Shown: positions 32,013-40,769 of the stretch, piece after piece
Layout of the letters: the number at the start of each line of letters is the position of its first letter
Position numbering within the stretch: position 1 is the stretch's first letter
DNA from: an uncultured Oscillospiraceae bacterium
GTDB lineage: Bacteria > Bacillota > Clostridia > Oscillospirales > Oscillospiraceae
Direction: 5' to 3'
NCBI GenBank assembly: GCA_910587395.1
Contig: CAJULJ010000014.1
Coordinates: forward strand, 1-59,318
DNA: 59,318 nt
Notes under the pieces: model-generated
Database searches by the model: none
What the model was told of the DNA's origin: nothing
Seen by the model: the letters and a program-made list of their open reading frames with translations, nothing else
Made by a program: the position numbers and the translations under genes

Positions 32013-33368
32013 TTAGCCGTTGGCCAGCTGATACTCGGTGGCCCAGCCGTCCACGAAGGCGGTCTTGACGGCCTCCCAGCTGCCGTCGGTGGGATCGGCA
32101 GCATAGGCGGTCAGGGCGCTGCCCACGCCGTTCTTCCACTCCTCGGAGGGCATGGTGGTGAAATTCCAGGTCACGGGGGTCTTGCCGGAGGCGGTCAGCT
32201 CGGCGTCCTGCTTGACGAACAGATTCTCAGACTCCTTGGCGGCCTTGAAGGGGATGACAAAGCCCATGTCGCTGGCCATGGAGGTAGTGCCCTCGTCGGA
32301 GGTGACGCACCAGTACAGGAAGTCCAGGGTGGCCTGGATGTCGGCCTCAGAGGCGTTCTTGTTCACGCACCAGTAGTTCTCGGTGCCGGTGCACAGACCC
32401 TGATTGGCCTCGTCGCCCGCGCCCACGTACAGGGGGATCATGGCCAGGCTGTCGTCACCCAGGGACTTCACATCGTTGTAGGCCCAGGTGCCGTTCTGGT
32501 AGAACACGGCCTCGCCGTTGACGAATTCGGCCACGGCGTCGTCGCCGGTCTTGGCGGACAGCTCAGGGCCCGCGCAGGTGGCATCGGTGATATACAGGTC
32601 CCAGATCTGGCGGTAGTTGTCCAGGAAGGAGCCTTTGATGGCCTCGGTGGAGCCGATGCCGTCGGCCTGGTACTCAAAGTAGATGGGCAGGTTGGCCAGG
32701 TGGGTCTTGAAGCGCCAGTCGGAGGAGCTGTCCATACCGGCGGAGGTGAATGCGCCCTTGACGCCCAGCTCGTCCTTGCGGGCCTGGATGTCGTCGGCCA
32801 CCTTCTTCAGGTCGGCGAAGCTCTGGATGTCGGCGGTGGTGTAGCCGGCCTTCTCCAGCAGCTTGGTGTTGACGATGATGCCATAGGTCTCGATGACGTA
32901 GCCGATGCCCGCCACCTCGCTGCCGCTTTTCAGGGCGAAGTCGTCGCTGGTCAGCTCGCCCAGCACCTTGGAGCCGGTCAGGTCGTAGCAGTAGTCCTTC
33001 CAGTTGTTCAGACCCACGGGGCCGTTGACCTGGAACAGGGTGGGCGCCTCGCTCTTGCCCATCTCGGCCATCAGGGTGGTCTCATACTGGCCGGAGGCGG
33101 CGGTGACCACGGTGACGGGCACGCCGGTCTCGGCGGTGTAGGCCTCAGCCAGAGCCTGCCAGTCGTCGTTCTGCTCAGGCTTGAAGTTCAGGTAGTAGAC
33201 CGCGCCCTCGCCGGCGGGGGCCTTGGAGCCGTCGGGGGCGGTGGACTCGGTGCCGGCGTCGCTCCCCTCGGGAGCCTTGCTGGTGTCGCCGGCGGAGTTG
33301 CCGCAGCCGGCCAGCATTCCGGCCAGCATCATGCAGGACAGGGCCAGAGCCAAGAGCTTCTTACTCAT
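32013..33368 (-). CDS. Extracellular sugar-binding lipoprotein of an ABC transporter
   Basis: A 451-residue solute-binding protein. The signal peptide MSKKLLALALSCMMLAGMLAGCGNS has a lipobox with Cys 22, followed by a Ser/Thr/Pro-rich linker (GDTSKAPEGSDAGTESTAPDGSK). The body has the family 1 (maltose-type) pattern: VYYLNFKPEQNDDWQALAEAYTAETGVPVTVVTAASGQYETTLMAEMGKSEAPTLFQVN near residues 58-115, and KGSFLDNYRQIWDLY, AEFVNGEAVFYQNGTWAYND later. It would catch oligosaccharides outside the cell. ATG 33368 has GGAGG eight bases upstream; the ATG at 33374 is too close to it. It is the first gene of the operon, under a promoter with a LacI-type palindrome. Confidence 0.93.
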   Translation of the reverse strand: MSKKLLALALSCMMLAGMLAGCGNSAGDTSKAPEGSDAGTESTAPDGSKAPAGEGAVYYLNFKPEQNDDWQALAEAYTAETGVPVTVVTAASGQYETTLMAEMGKSEAPTLFQVNGPVGLNNWKDYCYDLTGSKVLGELTSDDFALKSGSEVAGIGYVIETYGIIVNTKLLEKAGYTTADIQSFADLKKVADDIQARKDELGVKGAFTSAGMDSSSDWRFKTHLANLPIYFEYQADGIGSTEAIKGSFLDNYRQIWDLYITDATCAGPELSAKTGDDAVAEFVNGEAVFYQNGTWAYNDVKSLGDDSLAMIPLYVGAGDEANQGLCTGTENYWCVNKNASEADIQATLDFLYWCVTSDEGTTSMASDMGFVIPFKAAKESENLFVKQDAELTASGKTPVTWNFTTMPSEEWKNGVGSALTAYAADPTDGSWEAVKTAFVDGWATEYQLANG

Positions 33369-33401
33369 TTTCATTTCCTCCTATGATTTTAATGCAGAAC
33401 T

Positions 33402-33439
33402 GGAAGCGTTACCGGAACTGTTACCGGAAACGTTTCCGG
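33402..33439 (-). promoter_or_regulatory. LacI-type operators of the maltodextrin operon
   Basis: A perfect 16-bp palindrome, CCGGAAACGTTTCCGG, lies at 33424-33439. A weaker copy, GGAAGCGTTACC, is at 33402-33413. Both have the central CG typical of LacI/CcpA-like sites. They lie at and just after the predicted transcription start, a blocking position. Confidence 0.75.
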
Positions 33440-33452
33440 TCCTTGTGTCATA

Positions 33453-33481
33453 ATAATACCAATATCCTGTCCAGATTGCAA
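33453..33481 (-). promoter_or_regulatory. Promoter of the maltodextrin operon
   Basis: On the minus strand TTGCAA (33481-33476) and TATTAT (33458-33453), 17 bases apart, just upstream of the palindromic operator. Confidence 0.65.
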
Positions 33482-33608
33482 GGGGAAATTCATCGATTTC
33501 CATAACTTCGGAAGATTGTAAAAAAATAGAGCAGACTTTTTGTGAAAAATACCTAACGGGACATACCCAGGCGCATCCCGGCGGAACCGCCGGGCGGCAG
33601 GGCAAAGT

Positions 33609-33645
33609 AAAATCCCCCAGCCTCCTCGGAAAGCTGGGGGATTTT
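33609..33645. terminator. Terminator after lexA
   Basis: AAAATCCCCCAGC (33609-33621) and GCTGGGGGATTTT (33633-33645), a 13-bp perfect stem with A and T runs at both sides. Confidence 0.88.
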
Positions 33646-33658
33646 GAGCCGGGCAGCA

Positions 33659-34258
33659 TCAGTAACGGCGGATCACCGCCACCACCCGGCCCAGGATGGA
33701 GCAGCCCTCGCCGTCGATGGGCTGGTATTCCGGACTGGAGTTCTCCGGGTAGAGCCAGATATGGCCGTTCTCCCGCCGGAAGGTCTTGACGGTGGCCTCC
33801 TCCTCAAAGAGGGCCACCACGATGTCGCCGTTCCGGGCCAGGGGCTGCTGGTGGACCACCACCACGTCGCCGGGGAGGATGCCCGCCTCGATCATGGACT
33901 CGCCCCGGACCTTGAGGGCGAAATGCTCGCCGGTGAGCCCGCCGGTGTCGAAGGTCAGGTACTCCTCGATGTTCTCCTGGGCCAGGATGGGGGAGCCCGC
34001 CGCCACATAGCCCACCAGCGGCACCTGATTCTTGCGGTTGGAGGCGGCGTTGGTGATGGTAATGGCCCGGGTTTTGCCCTCGGCCTGGGAGATGTAGCCC
34101 GCTTCCCGCAGGCCCTTCAGGTGAAAATGGACGGTGGCGGGGGACTTCAGCCCCACGGCCTCGGCGATCTCCCGCACGGAGGGGGGGTAGCCGTGGTCGT
34201 TGGCGAAGGACAGGATATAGTCGTAGATCTGCTGCTGTTTGGGGGTCAATTTAGCCAT
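33659..34258 (-). CDS. lexA: LexA repressor
   Basis: This 199-residue protein represses the SOS genes and cleaves itself when RecA is active. The N-terminal winged helix reads KQQQIYDYILSFANDHGYPPSVREIAEAVGLKSPATVHFHLKGLREAGYI. The cleavage site is Ala87-Gly88 in GYVAAGSPIL, the nucleophile Ser121 in RGESMIEAGI, and the general base Lys158 in EATVKTF. All are intact. ATG 34258 follows GGAGC. The promoter at 34359-34387 is overlapped by a Gram-positive type SOS box, so LexA likely controls itself. It is a single gene ended by a strong terminator. Confidence 0.96.
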   Translation of the reverse strand: MAKLTPKQQQIYDYILSFANDHGYPPSVREIAEAVGLKSPATVHFHLKGLREAGYISQAEGKTRAITITNAASNRKNQVPLVGYVAAGSPILAQENIEEYLTFDTGGLTGEHFALKVRGESMIEAGILPGDVVVVHQQPLARNGDIVVALFEEEATVKTFRRENGHIWLYPENSSPEYQPIDGEGCSILGRVVAVIRRY

Positions 34259-34358
34259 GGCGCAAGCTCCTTCCAAAGTCGCCCCGGGGATGGGGCGTGA
34301 GACGTTTCCGGCTGTGCCGTACGGTCGGTGCAACAGGCGTATTTTGCTTTATGCGCCT

Positions 34359-34398
34359 ATTATAACACACCTCGTTCGAGATGTCAAACGTTCGTTCT
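34359..34398 (-). promoter_or_regulatory. lexA promoter with SOS box
   Basis: On the minus strand TTGACA (34387-34382) and TATAAT (34364-34359) are 17 bases apart. AGAACGAACGTTTG (34398-34385) resembles the CGAACnnnnGTTCG consensus and overlaps the -35 box. A second half-site, CGAAC, lies in the spacer. The box also overlaps the stop codon of the upstream gene. Confidence 0.75.
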
Positions 34399-35080
34399 AA
34401 AATTTTTGCAGTTTTGAGTGAGTTTCTCCCCGGCCCCTTTTTCGGGCGAGATCGAAGGCGATGAGGGCGGCACAGCCCACCAGCAGGATGCCGAAAATGA
34501 GGATGGCGCAGCTGCGGAAAAATTCCTGGGGCAGAATGTTGATGATCTGGTCCTCATTGGGATCAAACAGCCAATTGGTTTTGCCGGGAAAGAACAGGGC
34601 GTGGAACACCACAAAGGCCCGGTCAAAGTCCATCGCGGCCAGGGCGGCGACAATCAGGAAAACCGTGCCCAGCCCCGCGCCCGCCCAGAAGGCGGGCCCC
34701 CGGCCCAGCAGGGAGGCGGGCCGCTGGCGGCCGCGGCAGCTGAGGAAGACCAGCGCCGTCAAAAGGCCCAGAGAACAGGCCAGCACGTTCAAATCCAGCT
34801 GAAACAGGAAGCGCACATCGGTAAAGTGGCTCTTGCCGCTCTCCGACCATTTGAGGACGCCGGTGGAGAACTCCCCGCCGCCCAGGCAGTAGTCCAGCAT
34901 CTCGTCAAAGGCGGTCTTGATCTCCTCCTCCGTCCACCCCGTCCGCTCCACCAGCCGGAGGGGACCGATGTGGGCGTAGTAAAAGGGGCGGCACAGAATG
35001 GGCGCGGCGATGGCCCCGGTGAGCAGGGCCAGGGCGATGGCAGCAGACATCAAAATGGCAAGGGGCTTGCTGCGTTTCAT
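34397..35080 (-). CDS. Integral membrane protein, DUF1461 (TIGR01906) family
   Basis: A 227-residue membrane protein with four or five helices: PLAILMSAAIALALLTGAIAAPIL at the start, VLACSLGLLTALVFLSC, FWAGAGLGTVFLIVAALAAMDFDRAFVVFHALFF, and ILIFGILLVGCAALIAFDL. The extracellular loop motif YYAHIGPLRLVERTGWTEEEIKTAFDEMLDYCLGGGEFSTGVLKWSESGKSHFTDVR is diagnostic for the family, which is common in Clostridia and has no known function. The start at 35080 follows GGAGG and overlaps the stop of the upstream gene. It is the last gene of a three-gene unit with dusB. Confidence 0.85.
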   Translation of the reverse strand: MKRSKPLAILMSAAIALALLTGAIAAPILCRPFYYAHIGPLRLVERTGWTEEEIKTAFDEMLDYCLGGGEFSTGVLKWSESGKSHFTDVRFLFQLDLNVLACSLGLLTALVFLSCRGRQRPASLLGRGPAFWAGAGLGTVFLIVAALAAMDFDRAFVVFHALFFPGKTNWLFDPNEDQIINILPQEFFRSCAILIFGILLVGCAALIAFDLARKRGRGETHSKLQKF

Positions 35081-35739
35081 TTGATTTCCTCCTTTTCGGG
35101 CAGAGCGGACAGGGCGATGAGGACCTGAGAGGGCAGATAAAACAGCCACATCCCCACACAGACGGCGGGATACAGGGGCGAGGAGCGGGGCAGGGCATTG
35201 AACAGCCCCACACAGGCGTCACACCCCACGAACAGGGTGAGGCCCAGGGCAAAGGTCCGCCGGCGGCTACCTTTCAAGGTCCAGGCCAGGGCGGTGTTGG
35301 ACAGCAGCTGGGAAAAGTACAGCGCCGCCAGCAGATTCACCGGCGAAGCCATTTTCACCGCATATACCGACAGTCCCGCGCCCAGAGCCAGACCGGCGCG
35401 GAGGACACAGCCGCTCCCGGCTCCCGCTGACCGCAGGCGGATGAAATAGACCGTCTGAACGCACAGAAACAGGGTGATTCCCAGCGGGTAGCAGTCGTTT
35501 CGCACCAACAGGAACCAGTCGGCGCAGGCGGTGAGGACCAGCGCGGCGGGTACCAGCCGGTCCCCGCCCTCCCGGGCGCACAGCGCCGTGAAGCCCAGGC
35601 ACAGCAGGATTCCGCCGTATTTGATGGGGATGGTCAGCCCGCCCCGTCCCGTCAGGTCCAGTATGAGGAAGGCGGCGTAAATGACGGCTTCCGCGGTCAG
35701 AAAAGCCGCCGTCAGCCTTTGGAGGACCCGCTCAGTCAT
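35077..35739 (-). CDS. Membrane protein, YhhN/TMEM86-like
   Basis: A 220-residue protein with about seven or eight helices. The arrangement IPIKYGGILLCLGFTALCARE, ADWFLLVRNDCYPLGITLFLCVQTVYFIRL, VFPQLLSN-like and GDLF-like spacing resembles the YhhN family, to which lysoplasmalogenases belong, but I cannot confirm the active residues. The ATG at 35739 overlaps the end of dusB by eight bases and its own stop overlaps the next ATG, so it is coupled on both sides. Function is unknown. Confidence 0.5.
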   Translation of the reverse strand: MTERVLQRLTAAFLTAEAVIYAAFLILDLTGRGGLTIPIKYGGILLCLGFTALCAREGGDRLVPAALVLTACADWFLLVRNDCYPLGITLFLCVQTVYFIRLRSAGAGSGCVLRAGLALGAGLSVYAVKMASPVNLLAALYFSQLLSNTALAWTLKGSRRRTFALGLTLFVGCDACVGLFNALPRSSPLYPAVCVGMWLFYLPSQVLIALSALPEKEEIK

Positions 35740-36727
35740 CGACGGATTCCCTTTCGCCGGACAGATCCCGTTTGATTCCGGCGATGACCTGCCCGAACTC
35801 CTCTGCGGTTGAGATTTTGCACGCCCGCTCCTTCCAATAGGAGGCGTAGGGCACGCCCTTGAGATACCAGGCCAGATGCTTGCGCATCTCCAGACAGGCG
35901 ATCTTCTCTCCCTTGTGGGCCTGGGCCAGCTCAAATTGACGCGCTGCCGTATCCATCCGCCTGTCCAGGGGCGGCAGGGGGGGGAGTTCCCTGCCCTCCA
36001 GAGCGGCGGCACACTGCTCCAGCAGCCAGGGGTTGCCGAAGGCCCCCCGGCCCACCATGGCCATGTCCGCGCCGGTGTATTTTAAAATCCGCACCGCGTC
36101 CCTGGCGGAAAAGACGTCCCCGTTGGCGATGACCGGGATGGACACCGCCTCCTTGACCGCCCGGATGTAGTCCCAGTTGGCGCAGCCGGAGTACATCTGG
36201 GTTTTGGTCCGTCCATGGACCGCAACAGCGGACACGCCCGCGTCCTCCATGCGTCTGGCGAATTCCACGCAGTTGATGGACCCCTTGTCCCAGCCCAGGC
36301 GGAACTTGACGGTGACGGGCCTTCCCGCCGCGCCCCGGACCACGGCCCGGGCCACCCGCACCGCTTTCTCCGGGTCCCGCATGAGGGCGCAGCCGTCCCC
36401 GGAGTTGGCCACCTTGGGCACGGGACAGCCCATATTGATGTCGATGATGTCCGCCCCCGACCGCTCCAGGGCCAGCGCCGCCCCCTTCTCCATGAAGGGC
36501 TCGTCGCAGCCGAAAATCTGGACGGCGGCGGGGCGCTCTCCCTCCCCCAGCTTCAAAAGGGCGGGGGTCTTTTTGTCTCCGTAGCACAGGGCCTTGGCGC
36601 TGACCATCTCAGTGACGGTGTAGCACCCGGACCTATCCCGGCACACGGTGCGGAAGGCCAGGTCGGTGACCCCCGCCATGGGGCCCAGGGCCAGCCGGGT
36701 ATTCAGTTCCACGCTGCCAATTTTCAT
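35732..36727 (-). CDS. dusB: tRNA-dihydrouridine synthase
   Basis: This 331-residue FMN enzyme reduces uridines in tRNA. It starts MKIGSVELNTRLALGPMAGVTDLAFRTVCRD. Conserved blocks are AVQIFGCDEPFMEKGA, DIIDINMGCPVPKVANSGDGCALMRDP with the catalytic Cys at about residue 99, VTVKFRLGWD, AVAVHGRTKTQMYSG, IPVIANGDVFS and MVGRGAFGNPWLL. The DusB type is usual in Firmicutes. A promoter lies at 36761-36789. The two following membrane-protein genes overlap and are in the same unit. Confidence 0.93.
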   Translation of the reverse strand: MKIGSVELNTRLALGPMAGVTDLAFRTVCRDRSGCYTVTEMVSAKALCYGDKKTPALLKLGEGERPAAVQIFGCDEPFMEKGAALALERSGADIIDINMGCPVPKVANSGDGCALMRDPEKAVRVARAVVRGAAGRPVTVKFRLGWDKGSINCVEFARRMEDAGVSAVAVHGRTKTQMYSGCANWDYIRAVKEAVSIPVIANGDVFSARDAVRILKYTGADMAMVGRGAFGNPWLLEQCAAALEGRELPPLPPLDRRMDTAARQFELAQAHKGEKIACLEMRKHLAWYLKGVPYASYWKERACKISTAEEFGQVIAGIKRDLSGERESVDD

Positions 36728-36760
36728 GGGATATTCTCCTGATTCGCAAATTCGTACTCT

Positions 36761-36789
36761 ATCTTACCAAATTTCCCCCCAAAAGGCAA
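36761..36789 (-). promoter_or_regulatory. Promoter of the dusB unit
   Basis: On the minus strand TTGCCT (36789-36784) and TAAGAT (36766-36761) with 17-base spacing. Confidence 0.6.
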
Positions 36790-36890
36790 GACAGCTTCCG
36801 ACCGGGTTTTTGAGCGGCCTGTCCTATAATAATGAAGTTACCATAATATGGAAATATATACTTAGGATTTGTCCAACGGAGGGATGACCC

Positions 36891-39209
36891 ATGACGGCAA
36901 ATGAGGGGACCAGACGGGAAAAGCAGGGGCGGCAGGTGGACCTGCCCATGGTGATGCGGCTGAGCGACTGCGCGGTGCGCTTTCTGCTCTCGGCGGTGCT
37001 GGCGGGGGCGGAGCTGATGGGAGGGCACTCCCTGTTTGCCCTGGCCCTGGTGGGGGTATGCAAACCGGGGCTGGAGGGTCTGGCGGCACTGCTGGGGGCG
37101 GCGCTGGGCTACCTGTCCTTCCGGGGCGTGCTGGAAGGCCTGCGGTATATTGCCGCCGCCATGATGGTGTACGCCGTGGCGCTGGCCATGGGGGAGTTTG
37201 AGATCTACCACCGGCCCTGGTTCATGCCCGCCGTAACGGCCGCGCTCAATGGGATGGTGGGATTCGTCTATCAGTCCGCCGCCGGGTGGGGCCGCGGGTC
37301 CGTGGTGGGCTTTGTGACGGAGGTGGTCCTCACCGCCGGGACGGTGTGCTTGTACCGCCAGGCCTTTGACCTGTGGGAGAAGCGCCGCCCCGGAGGGGAG
37401 ATCTCGGTGCGCCAGATGGCGGGGGCCATCACCCTGGCCGCCACGCTGATGATGACCCTCACCCGTGTGACGGTGGCGGGGAGCTACTCCCTGGGGCGGG
37501 TGCTGTGCGTACCCGTTGTGCTCATCGCCGCCTGGAAGGGGGGCGTGGGCATGGGGGCCGCCGCCGGGGTGGCGGCGGGGATGGCCATGGGCTTCTCGGC
37601 CGGACTGCCCACCTGGTACACCCTGGCCTACGCCCTGCCGGGGCTGGTGGCGGGCATTTTTGTGAAGCAGAGCCGCCTGATGTGCGCCGCGGCCTACGCG
37701 TTGAGCGGAGCGGCGGCCATCCTGTGGACCTGGGATCTGGGACCGGGGGATGCCCTGGCCTGGGAGCTGGCGGCGGGGACAGCGGTGTTTCTGCTGCTGC
37801 CGGACAAGCTGCTCCGCCGTCTGTCCGCCCTCATCCGCCAGGAGGAGCCGGAGGAGGAGAGCGTCCACGCCCGCAAATTTGCCGCCGACCGCCTCCAGCA
37901 GACGGCGGAGGCCTTTCGGGCGGTGTCCGGGGGGCTGCGGACGGCCTTCCAGACACCGGCGGTCCCCAATGACGGCGACGCCGCCCGCATCTTCGACCGG
38001 GCGGCGGACCGGGTATGCGTCAAGTGCAAGCAGAAGGAGCGCTGCTGGCAGCGGGAATACCAGGTGACCAAAACCGCCCTGGCCGACGCGCTCTCCCCCA
38101 TGCTGGACCGGGGGGCCGGGGCGCTGGAGGACTTTCCGCCCCATTTTTCCAGCCGGTGCATCCGGTTTGAGACGTTTTTGGTGGCCGCCAACGGGGAGCT
38201 GTCCGCCCTGCTGAACCGGAGGCGTTACGACAGCCGGGTGCGGGAGAGCCGGGCGGCGGTGTGCGCCCAGTACGGGCACATGGCGTCTGTGCTGGACCGG
38301 GCGGCGGCGGAGCTGGCCAAGGAGCCCGCGGTGGATGTGCGCCGCCAGCGGCTGGTAAAGCAGCGCATGGCCGCCCTGGGGCTGGAGGGCAGGTGTACGG
38401 TTTACTCCGACCAGTACGGCCACCTGCAATTGGAGGTGGAGGGCCCCGGCGCGGAGCAGCTGAGCCGGGAGGGCGAGATCGGCCGGTTGTCCGCCATTTT
38501 GGGCTGCCCCCTGCGGGACGCGGACAGCGGGCGGGGCTGCGCCCATCTGGCACAAAAGGAACCCTTGATGGCGGTGGCCGGGGTGGCCGGCGCGGACCGG
38601 GAGGGCCAGCCCATCAGCGGCGACGCGGGCGTGTGGTTCAAAGACGACTCCGGCAAGCTGAACTTCCTGCTGTGCGACGGCATGGGCAGCGGCAGCGCCG
38701 CCCGGGAGGACAGTGAGAACGCCCTGCGCCTGCTGGAGAAGTTTCTGCGAGCGGGTCTGGCGCCCGAGGAGGCGCTGACCACCGTGGGGGAGGCCCTGGC
38801 CCTGCGGGGCGAGGAGGAGGGGGGCTTTACCACGGTGGACCTGCTCCAGATCGACCTGTTCAGCGGAGCCGGCGCGGTGTACAAGCTGGGGGCCGCCCCC
38901 ACCTACCTGCGCCGGGGCGGCGGGGTGGAGCGGCTGTGCGGCGAATCCCTGCCTGCGGGGGTGGCAGCGGGAGAGCTGTCCACACCGGATGCGTTCCCCT
39001 TGTCGCTGGACGCGGGGGACTGCGTGCTGCTGGTCAGCGACGGGGTGACCACCGGCAAGGATGACCGCTGGCTGCGCAAGCTGCTGGCGGAGTTCGACGG
39101 CCTGTCTCCCCAGGCCCTGGCGGCCCAGGTCTTGAAGGAGAGCGGCCGAAGCGACCGAAGCGGGGACGACCGCACAGTGATCGCCATCAAGCTGGATGTG
39201 AGGACATAA
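36891..39209 (+). CDS. spoIIE: Stage II sporulation protein E, serine phosphatase
   Basis: This 772-residue protein dephosphorylates SpoIIAA and so switches on sigma-F in the forespore. The N-terminal third has ten or so membrane helices (about residues 25-315, from CAVRFLLSAVLAGAELMGG to ELAAGTAVFLLLP). A central oligomerisation region with a CVKCKQKERCW cysteine cluster follows (about 380). The C-terminal PP2C domain starts near residue 560: ISGDAGVWFKD, LLCDGMGSGSAAREDSENALRLLEKFL (metal Asp), GFTTVDLLQIDLFSG, LLVSDGVTTGKDD and SGDDRTVIAIKL. It is complete. GGAGGG precedes the ATG. A TATAAT at 36825 lacks a good -35, and a clear Spo0A box was not seen. Confidence 0.95.
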   Translation: MTANEGTRREKQGRQVDLPMVMRLSDCAVRFLLSAVLAGAELMGGHSLFALALVGVCKPGLEGLAALLGAALGYLSFRGVLEGLRYIAAAMMVYAVALAMGEFEIYHRPWFMPAVTAALNGMVGFVYQSAAGWGRGSVVGFVTEVVLTAGTVCLYRQAFDLWEKRRPGGEISVRQMAGAITLAATLMMTLTRVTVAGSYSLGRVLCVPVVLIAAWKGGVGMGAAAGVAAGMAMGFSAGLPTWYTLAYALPGLVAGIFVKQSRLMCAAAYALSGAAAILWTWDLGPGDALAWELAAGTAVFLLLPDKLLRRLSALIRQEEPEEESVHARKFAADRLQQTAEAFRAVSGGLRTAFQTPAVPNDGDAARIFDRAADRVCVKCKQKERCWQREYQVTKTALADALSPMLDRGAGALEDFPPHFSSRCIRFETFLVAANGELSALLNRRRYDSRVRESRAAVCAQYGHMASVLDRAAAELAKEPAVDVRRQRLVKQRMAALGLEGRCTVYSDQYGHLQLEVEGPGAEQLSREGEIGRLSAILGCPLRDADSGRGCAHLAQKEPLMAVAGVAGADREGQPISGDAGVWFKDDSGKLNFLLCDGMGSGSAAREDSENALRLLEKFLRAGLAPEEALTTVGEALALRGEEEGGFTTVDLLQIDLFSGAGAVYKLGAAPTYLRRGGGVERLCGESLPAGVAAGELSTPDAFPLSLDAGDCVLLVSDGVTTGKDDRWLRKLLAEFDGLSPQALAAQVLKESGRSDRSGDDRTVIAIKLDVRT

Positions 39210-39249
39210 GAAACGGCCCGGGGGGAGGTTCCCTCCGGGCCGTTTCTTA
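39208..39249. terminator. Bidirectional terminator between spoIIE and the nagZ-like gene
   Basis: AAGAAACGGCCCGG and its complement CCGGGCCGTTTCTT flank a smaller inner stem; both strands end in TTAT-type tails. It lies between two convergent genes. Confidence 0.85.
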
Positions 39250-39251
39250 TG

Positions 39252-40523
39252 TCATTCGGCGGGGATGATGCCCCGCTCCATTTTCAGCCGCAGCACCCGC
39301 AGGACGCTTTCGTCCAGGCGCTCCTGGGTGATGGCGCCGTTTTCCACCGCCTGGGTGAGGGCGGTGACGGCCTCGTCCAGGTTTTGAGGGCACAGCAGCA
39401 GATCCACCCCGGCCTGGATGGCGCCCACAGCGATGTCGCCGCTGCCGTAATGGTCGGTCATGGCCTGCATTTTCAGACTGTCGGTGATGACGACGCCGTC
39501 AAAGCCCAATTCCTCCCGCAGCAGCTCCGTGACAATTTTGTGGGACAGCAGGGCGGGCTGGCCGTCGATGTCGGACACGATAAGATGGCCCATCATCACC
39601 GCGTCCGCCCCGGCATCAATGCCCGCCTGGAAAGGCAGGAATTCCGCCTGGCGCAGCTCATCCAGCGTTTTGTAGACGTACACCGAGCCGTAATGACTGT
39701 CGGCGGAGGTGTCGCCATGGCCTGGGAAGTGCTTGAGGGTGCAGGCCACCCCGCCCACATGGAAGCCGCTTACGGCGGCGCTCACCAGCTGAGCGGCCTG
39801 TTCAAAGTCGTCGCTGTAGGCCCGGTCGCCGATGACGGTGTTGTCGGGGTTGGACCACACGTCGGCCACCGGAGCCAGATCCATGTTGAAGCCGCAGAAG
39901 CGCATGTCGGTGGCGATGGTCCTGGCGTTTTCCATGGCTTTTTCTGCGCCCTGGTCCTTAAAGTCCAGCATGGGGCCTATATACGTGGTGCCCACAGTGT
40001 GCATGAGCCGGTTGACCCGGCCCCCCTCCTCGTCGCAGGTGAGGATGAGGGGAATCTTGGAATAGCTCTGTGAATTGGCCAGCATGGTGTGGGTCTGGGG
40101 CAGGGAGACCAGGTTGCTGGCGTCGTAGAGCAGTCCCGCTACGGGGTAGCGCTCCAGGGCCTGACGGGTGGCGTCTCCCGCCGCCGTCACGGCAGTCACG
40201 CCGGGAACCAGATCGGCCGGCTGAACCACAAACAGCTGACACACCTTTTCATGCAGCGTCATCTCTGCCAGCAGCCGTTCCGCCGGGCCGGGGGTCGGTG
40301 TGGGCATGGGCTCCAGGGTGGGCTCCGCAGAGGGCGTCTGGCTGGGGGGCTGGGGAATCTGGGAGCGAGCGGCTTGGCTGGGCTGGGGCGGCTGGGCCGA
40401 GGACTGCTTGAGGGTCAGGGCCGCAAATATTCCTGCCGCCAGCAGAAGGACGGCCAGCGCCGCGATAGCCGGCAGCAGCCATCCGGGGCGGTAGAAGGGA
40501 TCGTTTCGTTTTCCTGTGTACAC
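39252..40523 (-). CDS. nagZ: Beta-N-acetylhexosaminidase-like glycosidase, GH3 (NagZ type), membrane-anchored
   Basis: This 423-residue enzyme likely removes N-acetylglucosamine from wall fragments. It has a signal anchor (LLPAIAALAVLLLAAGIFAALTL, about residues 16-38) and a Pro/Gln/Thr linker (PPQPSQAARSQIPQPPSQTPSAEPTLEPMPTPTPGP). The GH3 barrel has EMTLHEKVCQLFVV, LTCDEEGGRVNRL, NMDLAPVADVWSNPDN, CTLKHFPGHGDTSADSH (the NagZ His-Asp loop) and GFDGVVITDSLKMQAM with the nucleophile Asp. I chose a GTG start at 40523 because GGAGG lies seven bases before it; the ATG at 40544 has none. The promoter is at 40554-40582. It acts outside the cell. Confidence 0.88.
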   Translation of the reverse strand: MYTGKRNDPFYRPGWLLPAIAALAVLLLAAGIFAALTLKQSSAQPPQPSQAARSQIPQPPSQTPSAEPTLEPMPTPTPGPAERLLAEMTLHEKVCQLFVVQPADLVPGVTAVTAAGDATRQALERYPVAGLLYDASNLVSLPQTHTMLANSQSYSKIPLILTCDEEGGRVNRLMHTVGTTYIGPMLDFKDQGAEKAMENARTIATDMRFCGFNMDLAPVADVWSNPDNTVIGDRAYSDDFEQAAQLVSAAVSGFHVGGVACTLKHFPGHGDTSADSHYGSVYVYKTLDELRQAEFLPFQAGIDAGADAVMMGHLIVSDIDGQPALLSHKIVTELLREELGFDGVVITDSLKMQAMTDHYGSGDIAVGAIQAGVDLLLCPQNLDEAVTALTQAVENGAITQERLDESVLRVLRLKMERGIIPAE

Positions 40524-40553
40524 GGCTGGAACCTCCGTCAACATGATGGTCTC

Positions 40554-40582
40554 ATTTTATACTATTTTCCGCCTTGCCGCAA
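40554..40582 (-). promoter_or_regulatory. Promoter of the nagZ-like gene
   Basis: On the minus strand TTGCGG (40582-40577) and TAAAAT (40559-40554), 17 bases apart. Confidence 0.6.
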
Positions 40583-40769
40583 GGGGTGGACCGGCGCCAT
40601 TTTTGGCTGGTCCCAGCCGCATACGGGACGGGCAGAAGAAAATAGGGTTGGAGCAGCGGGAGAAAGGGGGGCACACCATTCCCATCCGGCACACATAGAT
40701 TAAAGTGAAACGAACGGCAGGGCCGCGAAATGACTGCGGACGCCGCAGAAACTTGGAGGAGGCTTTCGG

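Noticed and set aside
36825..36880. Spo0A-controlled spoIIE promoter
   Set aside because: TATAAT is present, but no acceptable -35 box at 17-18 or 21 bases and no TGTCGAA box was found. TTTGTCC near 36865 differs at the key positions and lies downstream of the likely start.
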